Below are positions 10,853 to 25,800 of a stretch of DNA of 64,000 nt, piece after piece. This stretch comes from Thereva unica (taxonomy: Eukaryota > Arthropoda > Insecta > Diptera > Therevidae): NCBI GenBank assembly GCA_949987705.1, contig OX465281.1, forward strand, positions 258,698,542-258,762,541. The letters are read 5' to 3'. The notes under the pieces are model-generated. The model searched no databases and had not been told where the DNA came from. It saw nothing but the letters and a program-made list of their open reading frames with translations. Positions within the stretch are counted from its first letter, which is position 1. Every line of letters starts with the position of its first letter. Both the position numbers and the translations under genes were made by a program.

Positions 10853-13800
10853 GTGAGTGTGCTGTGCAAGCTTGTAAATTATGCTGATTCAACGGCTGTT
10901 TCCCTCCTCGTACTTATTGCTTATCGGAACACGGAACAGTGAAACAGTGGGCAAATTTCTCCAGGTTTTGCTCGGTTTTAATTAAGGTTCGCCTATCAAG
11001 ATCCAATCCGTCGTCGTCACCTTGTTTCATGGAATTTTGCGTTAATGCACGTATTTGCGAAGACGCCGCCACAAGTTTACCTTTCTCTGTTGTAAAGTGC
11101 AAGTTGACATCATGAAAATACATTTTTGCTCGTACTTCTATGAATTTGTTTTATAAATAAAAATCAGCACCTTCTTCTGCTCTTCCATACAGCAAGAAAT
11201 ATGGCAATTTGTTTACATTGATTTGGATTTCGTGTTTGGTAAATGCTGTGCTTGAATTTTAGTGTTTGGTGGGAAGTTTTGAATATAAGCGAAATATACG
11301 ACAAAGGTTCAAAGGTTATGAAACTCAATTACTAATGAATGAACCAACTAGGATTGGTGTAAGACACGTAAATTCTAAAATATAAAATATCCCCACAGTC
11401 CTTATGGGACTCGGAGAGAGGGACTCTTTCCAAAAAAAAATAGAATAATCTATGGCGTACATATAGTTTATACTAATATCCAATATTTAATCATCATACG
11501 AAAAGCAGCTGATTACAAATATAATATAGTTTCAGTTTCAAGTTTCAGTTTACTGCTTTCATAAACCGACTTGAAAAATACCATTCCACATCTATGTTAA
11601 TATTGCTTTTCTATTTTTTTTTAATTATTTCTGAATGTTCAATGCGCAAAAAATTAAACATTTCCGATGTTTGTTAATTCGTTAATTTTAGGTTATGTCT
11701 AAAACAAATCAATACTTTTTTTTAATTAACTAAATTTACTACATTTACTACAAATTTTGTTCGTCATGCAAGACCGCACCAAATAGAATGCAATGGTGCT
11801 AGGTTCAAATCGTGTCGTTAATATTATTTCTATTCGTATTACGTGCGGCAATTCTTGCTAACTGCTACTGAAATGGAATAACTACTTGTATGGCACGGAA
11901 AGCCATACATAATTTAAATATAAAAAATAAACTTTGTCAGACTTAACGTAACAGTAGTTTTGAACTTCTTGTACAATTGTAATAATCTCAATTCATTATT
12001 TTATTGTAGCTCCAATCTAAGCGTGAAATGTTCTTTAAATCGGACTCACATAGCAGTCCTTCAGGACCCCCGCCTACTCCGCCATCATTAAATAATCACA
12101 TCAATAGCAATTCCACATCACAGGTATAAATTTATTATAATACAGATGGAGTGTCTCAAGTCTTCTTGATTGTTTATAAATGATAATAACCAAAAGTACA
12201 TCCTCGTATCTTTCAGAGCAATTCGTCAATAAATAGTACGCCGATGGCAAATGATAAACACCACGTCACAATCAATAGCAACAATTCACAACAGAATCAC
12301 ACGTCTAGCACGCAACTGAACTCGATATCGGGGTCAAGTGTCGTTTCTAACTTGACGAATAACTTGAACAATATGTCCCTAAAGGAGAAGCAGCAGCAAC
12401 TGCTCGAAAACAGCATTCATTCTGATTCAAACAAAATAGCAAACGATCGATACGACAAGGAGAAACAACAGACGGTCGTTAGACCCAAGCCGAAGGAGCT
12501 CGATGGCTATGTAGGATTCGCAAATCTTCCGAACCAAGTTTACCGGAAAGCTGTTAAAAAGGGATTCGAGTTCACGCTTATGGTAGTCGGTTAGTTGAGC
12601 ATCTATCATCTGTATTGCCCTTAATTTGTTATCTTCTCACGTCTAAAATCTACAAGTAATCATGCTACTCCCTAATTGTGTCTCGTATTTGTTTCTTTTA
12701 GGAGAGAGTGGACTTGGAAAGTCGACGTTAATCAATTCCATGTTCTTGTCTGACATCTATAATCAGGACCAACATCCTGGACCATCTCATCGTGTTAAAA
12801 AAACCGTAGCTGTAGAAACCACAAAAGTTTTGCTCAAAGAAAATGGTGTCAACCTTACACTTACTGTTGTGGACACACCTGGATTTGGTGACGCCGTCGA
12901 TAACAGCAATTGGTGAGTTTTCGATTTCCAACTAGATATTACTCTTGTCAGACATTTATTCGATATATGTTAATTTTTAAGTAGACTATTACAGAGTATA
13001 TGAAGGGATAGTTAACACCCAAGTATAACTGGATTTATTTTTGTGTTGAACATGTCCTCGAAGAGAATGAATTTCTTTGAGTGGATCCAAATATTGGGTA
13101 TATAATAGGGGTAGTTTTTGCAGTTAAACTATTCATAAAAACGCTAATATAAATGACATTAAAATTATTTAGCTTACAGTGAAATTACGAGGGTTTTATG
13201 TTTTTAAAATAATTCTACTTAAATGGCATCCATTGCAATCTTGACCTCATTTCGCCGAAGGCTCTATTTCAGAGATCTAGATTGATACTTGCGATTTCGC
13301 ATTCGATATTATAGTTCCGCGGCCATTCGTCTGGCCGATTTTAGGCCAGAGCCTTTGAACAGTTAGCAGCCTGCCTAGTGACTTATTGCTTATACTGCGC
13401 CCGAGCAAGACTTTAGTCGCATTAAAAGATGTTGGCCAACTCAGGCCAACATGTTTCGTCAAAGTCCGATCGAAAGGATGCCCTTTCAACAATCTGGTGG
13501 TTACCCCAATAGACTTAAAAGGACATTACGTCACCGGGCATATTTGGTTCTGTCTTAAGGGTTAACTTCGTTGATATATACGACTCTTAGGACCTAGCTA
13601 TATTGTCCCTGGATATCGGGAAAGGCCGTCAATCGGTACACCAGTTTGAGGCATGCTGTCTCACTGTACTTGCCCGCATGGTACGTATGCTGGTAGCAGA
13701 CATGTCCACATTTTTCTCCATTCTCTTCAAGACAGAAGACGACAGACTTATCGGCCTGAAAGATTTAGCCAACGTGTAAATTGGCTTGGAAAGAAATGTG

Positions 13801-16800
13801 ATGTTGACATTCCTCCAGACAGAAAGGATATAACCATGTGCGAAAGATCCTTGAATCTTTTACCTAGTAAGGGTGTTATTAGTTCGCAACATTCCTGAAG
13901 CAGAATGGGGTAAATCTCGTCGGCTCCAGGGGACTTGTACGGTTTGAACGATTTAATCGTCTCTCTAATAGCTTTGTGGTTGAATATGATGGTCACTCTA
14001 TAAAGTGAGGCTGCTAGCTGCCAAGCAAATGTTGCGCTCTCATGCCTTTATTCTGCGAATATCAAACACGACGGCTTGCTACATTGTCCAAATTACACCC
14101 TGTATTACAACTCGCTTCTGTATCATCGCTTCAGCACTGCAGACAATACATATAAAGAATGCACAACAACATTCGAGGAGTACTACACAATGAGTGGAGA
14201 CATCTGATTGGTAAAATCCATAAACTTTACAATTAAGAAGCCATTGTACCTTGGCCTTCTCTAAACGCATTATGGACGCAGAAATTATTTTAATGCTGTA
14301 GAAAAGTATCCGCAGCTATGAGATAAACTTAGTTTAAAGCTACAAATAATGCTCAAACCATTTTGGAGTGCGCAGTGCAAAGTGAAGAAAGTCAGCACTT
14401 GATCGTTTTAAAATTCATTTAAATGTAATTAAAGGAAAAAAATACTATAACTTACTCAGGGATTTAACCTGACTCCATTTTCGTTCTTCCTATTAACATA
14501 TTTATTATTGCAAATTACAGGCAGTCTGCCACATTTCGTACTGATTTCGTGCTGTTCGAAATGATCTAGTGTACAAAAAATAATCGTCATATTTCACTAA
14601 ATCCCTTATTTTTATTTACTGTTTTCAGTTGGGTACCAATAATTGATTTTGTTGAATCAAAATACGAAGAATACCTTACAGCGGAGTCACGTGTTCATCG
14701 CAAAGCAATACCAGATAATCGTGTACATTCTTGTCTATATTTTATAGCGCCATCCGGCCATGGCTTGAAGCCGCTTGACGTTGAATTTATGCAAAGATTA
14801 TGCGATAAAGTAAATATAATTCCGGTTATTGCCAAAGCAGATACAATGACACCGGAGGAGGTGCAATTATTTAAAAAACAAATTCTTAATGAGATTGCTC
14901 AACACAAAGTGAAAATCTACGACTTTCCTGAACCACTTGAAGATGAAGAAGAAGTTAAGGTGCTCAGACAGTTAAGGCATCGCGTTCCATTCGCTATAGT
15001 TGGGGCAAACACCGTCATTGAAATTGATGGAAAGAAAGTACGAGGTAGGCGCTATCCATGGGGAATTGCAGAAGGTAAAGTTTTTGATTATATTTAGCAA
15101 GAAAAAGTTTAAATGTTTTTTTTGTTTTTGTTCCTTTTAACAGTTGAGAATTTGGAGCACTGTGATTTCATAGCTCTACGTAATATGGTTATAAGGACAC
15201 ATCTGCAGGATCTGAAAGACGTTACAAATAGTGTACACTACGAAAATTATAGATGTAGGAAATTAGCGGGGCTTGGTAACGATGGAAAAGCTCGACTTAC
15301 AAATAAGTAAGTATTTATAGAGAAGCGTTTCAAAATATCAGAATGTAAACGTTGCTAGAATTATTACGACAGAGTTCAATTGAGTGACGATTTACCAACT
15401 TGTTAAAAGAAAACCCTACACAGAAGTAGCACCAAATTTTTGTTTTAACTTTCCGTTGGTTGCTGTTCCTAGTTTTGCTTCCTTAGTGTTCGATTTGAAA
15501 GTTATGTTGTCTTGTTTATTCCGTTGATGATTTCTATTATTTTTTTTTTGTTTAGATCCTTCTCTCCGTTTTCTTTTAGTATAAATCACCCTCCTCTCAA
15601 AGAAGCATAATTGAATCATTATGTCAATCAGAATTTTTAAACAGTGAAAAAATAATCGCAAATTTATTTCTTAATTGGCTAACAAAATATTTACTCGTTA
15701 GAACAAAAACAAAATTTTATTTAATCCATTCAATCATTCATTTGTGTTAGTATATATCTCTCTTTCTCTTAGTTTATGCCCTCAAGGAATTATGAATAGC
15801 TTTATGACCGTTTGGTAAGTTATTTTTTAAAACATTGGTTTGTTGCGTCTTTTTCATTTTTAACAAGTGAAAAGTGTTTGTTGTTTTCTTTCGCTAATAA
15901 TTTTGTCATGTTCTTTTACCTGTAGTTTTATTTCATATCTTTTGTTACTATTATTTCTTAGTTTGACATGATGTTACTGGTTTGATTTAGACAATTAATA
16001 GCTTTTACGATGCGCATTGCCATCATGAAAACTCAAATATTTCTAGTAAGCTATGGGCTTCAATTATAACCGGCAATTTGTTCTCCTTTTTTATTTATTT
16101 AATAAAAATTTGGTAAGTGATGATATCTGATATTTTAGTTAATGAAACAAGATTTTTTCAAAGCAAATATAAAAGCAAGTTGATAGGGACTGAGTTCTTA
16201 CACTTATTTAGGAAACCTTTGCATATGATAGAATTATATACAAGTATAAAAATGTATTTCATAATGATTACTTAGCTTTGATGTTTAGAATCCAGACTAC
16301 GAATATTCGTCCATTTAACAATCATCAAAGAACCATTTCGAATTTACATGTCAGATGGCTTCTCCGCGGAGCTGGTTACATACGCAGGGTTCAAACAATT
16401 CATACTATCCACTATCATACAAAATGGCTAGAAACAAACATAGACCCAATACCTGACAGAATTATGAAGAACGATCATGACTTATGTGACAAGCCAAATA
16501 AAGATATAAAGAATAAAGATGTGACAAGCCAAATAAAGAGAATACAAGATTACAATTCAGTAAACATCGCAATAATCTGGTCTGCGCGACAAGGAGATCA
16601 ATACTTTTTGCATTGCAATAATGAGAAAAGCAAAACTCAATGGAGCAAATAGCATCTTCAGCAGCTTACGCGAATGGCATAGTCTAATTTGACGCAAACC
16701 GCAAGACGTAAAGGAAACCTTTTTAAAAATTGTTGAAAGCTTAGCAAAGTTCAATTCAAGAGTAAATGGAATGAAAACATGGTGCATGATATCAAAAAAT

Positions 16801-19800
16801 AACAACGATAAGGACGACGCATCGATCTTGAGATCATAGAATGGAAATTATAAATAACTTTATATATTATATTAGAGAAAGGGCGACATTTACCGCCGCT
16901 AATCGCAGTTATTTCGCACTGGTCCCGACTATAAAAAACTAAAAAATCTCAAGACAAAGCAAAGTGTGAATATATAAAACGTTGATCCGCCCAACTTTAT
17001 GCTATGGGTATAAGGCTTGGACATTGACCAAAAAAACAGAGTATTAGCTTAAAATGTTCGAAAAGAGAATCCAAGGAAGTATATTTGGTTCGGTAATGTT
17101 TAATCGAATGACGCATTATAACGAACGAAGAACTTGAAGAACTATACGTTGAAATAAATATAATGACCCACATAAAGTTGAGCAGACTCGGAGTGCGACG
17201 AGCTTCGGAAGAAAGAATGCCAGTCAGGATTTTCAATGATAGACCATCAGAAAAAGAGGCACCACAAAATTGATGGATGGATGAAGTACTAGAAGGCATA
17301 CGAAAACTGCATATAACAATCTGGAGGGAGTTAGTGAGACGACTGGAAGTAGAGACTTCAAGAGAGTCGAGCCCTACAAGGACTGTAGCGTCATTTAAGA
17401 AGAAGAATTAGATATATGCGTATATTGTACACCTGCTGTTAATTTGAATTCAAATAGCAATAACATAGAGTTCAACGATTTCTAATATATCTTTACTATA
17501 ACACGTAAAATAGTTTGAATATTACAAGCACACGGTTATCTCATCTCAAATGTCTTATATTCTAATTATATTTTTAATAAACTCTTCAAACCATTTCTAT
17601 CCTTGCATTTCATCCCATTTTTAATATAAATTTGTTTACGTACATGCTAAAATAATTAGTTCAAAAAATTTTATTTTAAACTTAATTTAGGCTTTTCTCG
17701 CAATGTTGTTATGTTAAAAATTTTCGTAATACACACAAGTTAACAGAAGACTTGGAGAACTAAAAATCAATGTCTCCCCCTTAAAATATATTGCAAAATT
17801 ATGTTATTTTTTGTTTGAATTATCTTCATAGCTTGTTTGTTTTCTTTTTATAATTTTCAGGAACCCCCTAGCACAAATGGAAGAGGAAAAACGGGAACAT
17901 GATTTGAAAATGAAAAAGATGGAAGCGGAAATGGAGCAAGTGTTTGAAATGAAAGTTAAAGAAAAGAAACAAAAATTGAAAGACTCGGAACTAGAACTAA
18001 CAAGGCGGCATGAAGAGCGAAAGAAGGTTTGTTTTGGAATTTTTATAGTACATAGCAGTCATATTTGGATTGAATTGAGTGCAATTGTGTTGATTTTACC
18101 CCTTTTCGTTGTGTAGGAAAAAAAAACTTAAAATTATTTATTATAGGGCAGGTAGTGGTGGTAGTGAAGACCAATAATAGGATAGTTGCAATAGAAAGTT
18201 AAAATTTTGGTTCTTCTATAGACATCGCTGAAGCGCCTACGGGAAAGGATGGGTTTTCATTCAAATGTTAAATTTTTGAATTATCATGTCAGTTGAATAG
18301 TCGTTTCGCCGTTTGAGAATTACTGTGCTGTAGTACTGCATTTATTTGTTGAACCTTCTTCAGGAGAAGTTGGCGCGTATGTTTCGCTCTAAATTTTATT
18401 TAAAAAATGACAAAAACTTTGCATTTACGCGGTACCCTCTTGAGGTGGGTAACAGATTGCCACAAATCCCAAGGACCCTGATACTAATTTTGTCATCATC
18501 TTGAGACAATACTTTAATTGTACTGAAATTGACTCGCGATGGTGAAACCAACTTCAACAATGTCACTGTTTCTCCTGACGGTTCCTTGTGCACATCTAGA
18601 GGTAAGGAAACCAAGGCTCTCCTTTGAAATTTGACTTGAATGATGGCAAGAACTTGCACACTTTGAAACACATTGACATCACCAATGCATTGTGCTTTCA
18701 CCTAACAGGTTGTGCGTCGCCTACGGACCTTCCATCAATCTGGGATTTGGTATGCAAGAAAATTGTTAAAGAATTGCGCCCAGAAGTGGTTTCTACACCA
18801 CCCAAGGCTGATCATCCTCAATGTTTGTCTGTTTGGCAAGTTTCTATCTCTGCCCGTTAAGATGAAAGGTAGACATTTTCTAACTTAAGTTTGTTTAACG
18901 TAAAAAAACAAATAAATATATAAATAATATTAAATTTGATATGCAAGTCGCGATTATATGTACAAATATTGTTGATTTATAATTGAATCAAAGTATGAAT
19001 AATTTCCATAACTTTAAACTGCACCTCTGTAGAAGAAACATGGCTTTTTGATATAACAACGGCTCGAAACCGAAAATGGGCACTGGGCGTGTAAAAGGTG
19101 CAAAATATCGCTGGCCCTTGACACCATCCCCACCATCAAAGACTGTCCTGGATTGTTCCCTATCTCTATAATCCGCCAGCAGGAATAAAGCTGATTCAAA
19201 TCGCTTGTAATCGGCCATTAAGAATTAGGCCGAACCAGCTATTTCTTCATAGCTAGACGAAGACCAAGAGGTGTCTGTCATATGAATCAATTTTAGGATA
19301 TATCAAAAGCCTTAACCTGGAAGGCCCATGCCCGCAACTCCCTTAAAGAAAGAAGGACAATAAATTTACAACCAATTATTTCAAAGTAATTGCTTCTAAT
19401 AAGACTAACACAGGAAGGCGAATCCTATACTACGTATTCTCTCGCAAATTCAAATATAATTTTTTGTGAATGTTCTACACATCTATTTCACCGCCACCGA
19501 AATTAACAAAACTAAACACTTTATTCAACAATTACAGGCTCTTGAAATCCAAATACGCGAATTGGAAGAACGAAGACGTGCGTTTGAGCAGGAGAAAAAG
19601 GAGTGGGAAGATACCAATGGCATTACATTAGATGAACTCCGAAGAAGGAGCCTAGAAGCCAATAGCAAAGAGTAAGTACCCATTTACCCCAGCTCGACTT
19701 TTTGCATTCAAATTGAATTAATTTAATATTTAACTGATCTATTTCATCATTAAAAAAGCAAGGAACATTTTTCATCATATTTTGAGTTGCTTTTATTTAT

Positions 19801-22800
19801 AATTTGTAAAAAGTGGCGCTTGACTTTTCGTTTTTCATTAATATTGCGCTTCATTTTCTACTCTTTGTTTCGCTTCTTATAAATTCGAACATTCTCATTT
19901 CTTTCATTAAAACAGAAAATTTAATTATGTTGTAATCTATTTACAAAATTAATCATTACTTTCAATTATCAAATTCATATACAAACTGGGATATAATACA
20001 GAATTTTTAAAGCAAAATCGACCTTGTGTTTAGTTGCAATCAGGAAAGTTTACAGCTTCTGTTTAATTAGCTGTAAGCAAAAGGTTTTTTTCTAATAAAA
20101 TGCCGAAATAATAAAAAATTGGATACACAAGTACAAGTAGATTAAAAAATGTAGTCAACCGCGTGTTTTCCAGTATTTTAATACATTGTATTTAGATATC
20201 TTAAGTTTGTTATTATTACAAATATCATGTTTGGTACTTTTGCGACATAATAGAGATCGCATTTTATTTTCTAAGAATATCTGTTTTTTTAAATTTTATT
20301 TTACTTAATTTTCTTGTCATTACAATTATAATGAACTATATTAGGTTGATGCCGAATTTGAATAGTTCTTGATAAACCGTAATCTATTGTTTATCATGAG
20401 AAAGTTTACTTCGAGGGTGGAGTTTTTCAAAACATAAGAACCATAATATAAAGAAATTTTTGAGAGATATAAGAGGTGCGGCTATAAAATAACGAGACTG
20501 ACGCTCTAAAAGTTTATATTTTACTTTTTTATTATCCTCTTGAATATACATCCTCGTCTATCGCTAGGAACAGTGCTAGAAGACTTCTTCTGTGAGCTCG
20601 TCCACGATGCGTGCAGCTTATTTGGATTGCATCAAATGTTAGCCCCTTATCTCTGCTGTTATCCCCCATGGGTCAATTTTATCACTCCGTCTTTTTTAAT
20701 CTATATAAATTAAATTGTCGTTTTCAATCCATTTTACAGTTTCGCTGATGACGGTACTCTGCATTACATTTTCATTACATCATATAACAAATCGACTCTG
20801 GATCATCAACATTTCCTTGAGCACCTAACCTTTTCTATTCTCATCGATTATTCAAACCAAGCTTACTACTAGACATTGCACAATGGCAAGACACACTGGT
20901 ATTACAAAGGGTGACACCTAAGCTTTGTTTTTCACATAAAAAAATATTTTATACTGTTTCTTGTGGAAAAAAATTCGTGATATTTGCCGAGACCCCCACT
21001 CTCCCCTTGTGAGATTTGGTGAGATTCGGGTAGACCCCCCCTAGAAGCCTCACGTAATTAATGGGCGACCCCTTTCCATTAAAATCTGGAACATTTCTCA
21101 AGCCGTGTCAGTGGATGACCCATATCTTAAAGACCTATGATGTGGAACAACCTTACGCAGTCTGTGTTTCTGAACTCCTACAACATTCAAGAGTTCAGAT
21201 TCAGGCTGCACCGCCACCTTCTTCTACACCCTCCATAATTTAAAACCTCCTCTAACTCCTGAGTTACCAGACATGGCCAACAACATGACGTACAAAGGCT
21301 GATTACTGGGGGGTTATCCTGGAATGCGATTCGAAAGTGAGAAGTAAACGGAAGCCAGTTGCGATGTAATTTAGTTTTTGTATCGCTGAATGCGATGACA
21401 TCGTATTGAAGATAGGTTTCGATTTTCTCTCTTCTTTCTGCAAAACTTGTCTGTAGATCGTATTTTTATCTTAAAAACTCCCTTGGACCTTCATTTGTGT
21501 CTCTTTTGCTTCCTCCTTTATACTGCTTTTGTTCCCATCTGTCGTTGATGTTGGGCTATTCTCCTACTCCTTCTCTTAAGTTTTGTGTGACAGCAATCTG
21601 ATAGGCATTTCTTCTTTCTTCTTCAAATTGATTATTTCTTACCCCGTCTGGTGGTGACTGCCACTTCGTGTTATGAATACAGCAGTATAAATATAAAATT
21701 TGTTCCCGAAACATTTTCGAATCAACCTAGTATGTGTTTTATTATAAACTAGACATTTTATTTAAATGCTTTTATTAATTTGCAATCAAATTTCGATTAA
21801 CGTAAAAAGTTTAAATTAATCGAATATAATTGTTTATCCTTATTGATATTTTATTTTATGTTTTATCTTCAAATTTCTAAGAAATAACGCATCTGTCTAC
21901 AGTAGAATTTTTCAGTTTAAATGAAAAAAAAACAGACAAATAAAATTCTATCTATAATAAATTTTATTATTATAAAATTGAAAACCAACCAGAAAACAAC
22001 AATTTTCCAGGACAGCATCAATGACATCAAGAAGCTCAGATGAATCCAAAGGTCGTCGAGTATTTGGATCACTACTACGACGTCATACAAGTTTTGGAGC
22101 ACCTGATGCTCATCGGGGCTCAACAGCAAATAATTCAAATTCATTACCACCAACTTCTCATGAAACTCACGATTAAGTTTTAATTTTTCATTTAAATTAA
22201 ATGATTACAAACAAAAATCGAAAAACAGAGAGCTGTATTACATTGAAAATAGGAAAATTGAATACGAAAAAGGGAAGACAATTTTCTCCAACTAAAATGC
22301 TCAAAAATATAACTTTTTGTTCTTTTTTTACGTTTTTAAGTATATGTGTTTTTTTTAACAACGATTTCCTCAGAAACTTACAACATATTATCTGATATTT
22401 TTTTCATTACACAAATTCAATACCTCTAGTTCCTATATTTAGTAATTAAAAGACTTTACCTTTTGCTTTACATTTTGCTAAACATTATTTTTTTATAATA
22501 GTTGTTTATAGGTTGTAGCAGAGCAAATTTGTTATTATTAGCCGGGATGTCGTATTTGTTCCATTTAAGAGGTTATTTGTATATATTTAAGTACAAATTT
22601 CATTGTATCCAGTAATATTATTAATTAGTTTCATCACTCATTTTATTATTATTATTTAATCACTAACCACTATTATTTGTTTTGTCCCAATTGGGGCTGG
22701 TTTTTTAAAAGAATTTCGATTTCATATTTCCGTTAAAAAGCCGTGTTGAAATCAATGCACTTCGGCTGAACACTAAATAAATAACAAATTCGCTTTACAT

Positions 22801-25800
22801 AACAAATTTTGTAAATTTATCTCGGAGCACAATTTTCCCAATTACACACACACACACGACACAACAATTATGTTTAAATAAGACTAAGCACAAAATTCTT
22901 TATGATTCATACAAACACTCTTATTGAAATATTATTTAAATTATTTTCAGTAGCACTAATTGTTTTGAATTATAATTAATCGTAACTTTATATTTAAGTA
23001 ATCATACTAAAACATAATATTATAATTTAGATTTTCAGTTTCATAAATATAATTTTCCACTTACATTGTTGTTTATTTTAAACTCAAAATTTATATCGAT
23101 TTGTTATTTTAGATTACGAAAGAAACCATTTTCCATCTTTTGACAAAAATTCCTCACATATCATAAACGAAATATTGCTACAAAACCAGTCAGTATCCCC
23201 AAAAATAAAACATTAACAACAAAATCAACGCAAAATTAACAAAAGAAATAATTTTGGGTTTTCACAATTAACTTAAATTATTAATATTATATTAATTATC
23301 GTAACTTGTAAGAAATGTGCTTTTAAATAGCTCAACGCTTTGCATAAATTTTATTTCCTTATAATTAATTAAATAATAAACAATATTTTTATAAATATCT
23401 TGATAAAAATACAAATATAATTTTGTAGCTTTTGCTTTCTATTTAAAATTGAAATAAATTTTCTTGAAAAACTAAAGAAATTTTCATTGAAAGGAAAAAC
23501 CGAACTGCGCAGCTGCTCATTAAGTAATTAAACATAAATACAATTTTAAATATTAAATGAAACATTACATTCCCTTTGCCAATAGTTAGCGAATAACTCA
23601 CGAGTATATTCATTTGTTTAGTACCAACAATACCTTGATGTGATATAATTATTTATTTTAATTATTATAATTTTTGTTTCTCTAACATTAATTAACAAAA
23701 TATAGGTGAAAGTACATTATTGTATTGTTATTATATCCCAGTATGTACCTACCGCTCTGCAATATTTAAATCTTTTTTAATATTTCATATTTTTTGTATT
23801 TAATGTTCTCTAAAAAATCACAATTTCATTAAAATAATAATTTCACTCTCCTTCTCTAGAACACCATACCCAATGTTTGTGTGAACGTGATTCTCATTTT
23901 GTACAATGTTTTTCAACTATTTTGCACAAATACTTTCATAAAGCATGATTTTGGATGTGTTATGGGCAATTTGATGCTTTTGTTTTTGGTAAATAACTAA
24001 ATAGGTTAATTCATAATTGTGTGTTCATTTCGTTTTCATCGTCGTACAAGAATCCGCGAGGGAATCGTATCGTCGTGAGTACATCAAACTAAGAAAGTCA
24101 TGTAAATCCATCACTCGGAAAGTGAAGTTTGATGACAAGCAGGGAAATAAATTGTTGAATGCAACCGCTGGCAGTTAAAATTTCTGGTAACGTCCAGCAA
24201 GAAGAAATTTACTCCATCCACTAATTTTCTCTTTATTTGCAAGGGGCGGTGCCAACAGACAAAAATCCAAGGCCGACTTACTAGGTGCTATGCCACTCAT
24301 TGCTCTTCGACACACTCAATGGACAGAGTCTTTTAAAAGTCTGTGAGGTATATGACGCTTCAAAGAGCTTAATGTTAACAAATCCAATGGGCCTGACAAT
24401 AAACCCTCTTTAGTCTTAAAAAATTGCATATAACCTTGAGCTAAAATTCTGCACAAACTCTTTGCACTTTCATACTTCTTTGAAATTTATCCCGACTCCT
24501 GCAAACTCGAACATCTTCGCCCACCGAAAAAAGGTGATGCAAGCAATTCCTCCAACCCTCGCCCAATTGCTTCTGTTCTATCTAAAATAATGGACATCAT
24601 AATCAACAAAAAACTAATGGGTAATCTCGAGTAGAAACAAATTTTGGATGGCAAACGGCTTTAGACAAAAAAGGTTCACTGGCGACCTTTTAGTGTGTCT
24701 AACAGAACAACTCAACCCAAGAATGCACTGATTTGGCTTGATTTCCAAGGCTTTTGATAGAGTATGGCACCGCGCTCTATCAGCTCAACTCCAAGCTGTT
24801 GGTATTGACCCAGCTCTAAAGAACTGGATCGAGTGTTTTCTCTTTGAGGGTTCAATTGTGATAGTATCTAAAACCCCTACCCCATCTCCGGGGTCCCAAA
24901 AGGATCCATTTTATCACCCTTTTTTTAAAGGAATTTGTCATCTTCGCTGATGAGATGCATTACTCTTCAATTAAATGAACAGAGACATTGAGCTCATTCT
25001 AGTCATGCCAATAAGTAAACACCTGCGATTGAATGACCACATATTTCCAAATCGCTAAACAAGCATTTCAGTCCTTGGGATTTCTTATGAGATGCAGGTT
25101 CCCTTGCTCCAGCCATCGACTCGTGCTGTAATTTACAAATCCTAAAATGTTAAAAAATGCCCTCAAACGACGCCATTTTCATATTGCAGTCCTGACAAGA
25201 CTTTATCGCTGCTATCATAGCCTCTACGGCAATATTATACCCGCAACACACGAATAGCCCGCTCGCTTCATTATTTTTGCTTAAAGTTAGGTGGTTGTTT
25301 GTGCGACTGTGGCGGATGTCGAGAGAGGTTCCCTGCTCGTTCTACCGATCTCGAGAGAGGTTCCCTGCTCGTTCTCATCTATGTTCCTATCCAGGAACCA
25401 AAACGAGAGTAGCTACGCTTTCCACCAAATCCATCTAGATTATCATTGACTCGATATCACATAGAGAGGCTTAGCCTTCTATGAAAATCCCAATGCTACG
25501 CCCTTTTATAGGTTCGAGGCTCATTGTCTTGCAGGCCTTCTGGATCGCCAGCATTTTCGCTTGAATGTTACTAGCGTGCACCGGATGGTGCCATGACCGA
25601 CGCTATCTGACGGCTAAATGTTGGGAGCAAAAGGCCAAACCTAAATGAAAAGTAACGAAGAAGTGAAGTAGACGTTACTTCCACTGATGTAAATGTAACT
25701 TCCACTTACTTCCATTTTGTTACTCTCATACATATGTACATATGCAATGCCACCTAACTTTACTTCACTTCACTTCTTATTTAGGTTTGGCCTAAACACT

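Noticed and set aside
16278..16652. A 124-codon frame in a septin intron as a nested gene
   Set aside because: It has no recognisable domain, a repeated degenerate Lys/Asp/Asn stretch (two copies of a [12 protein letters not shown] word) and no splice or conservation evidence.
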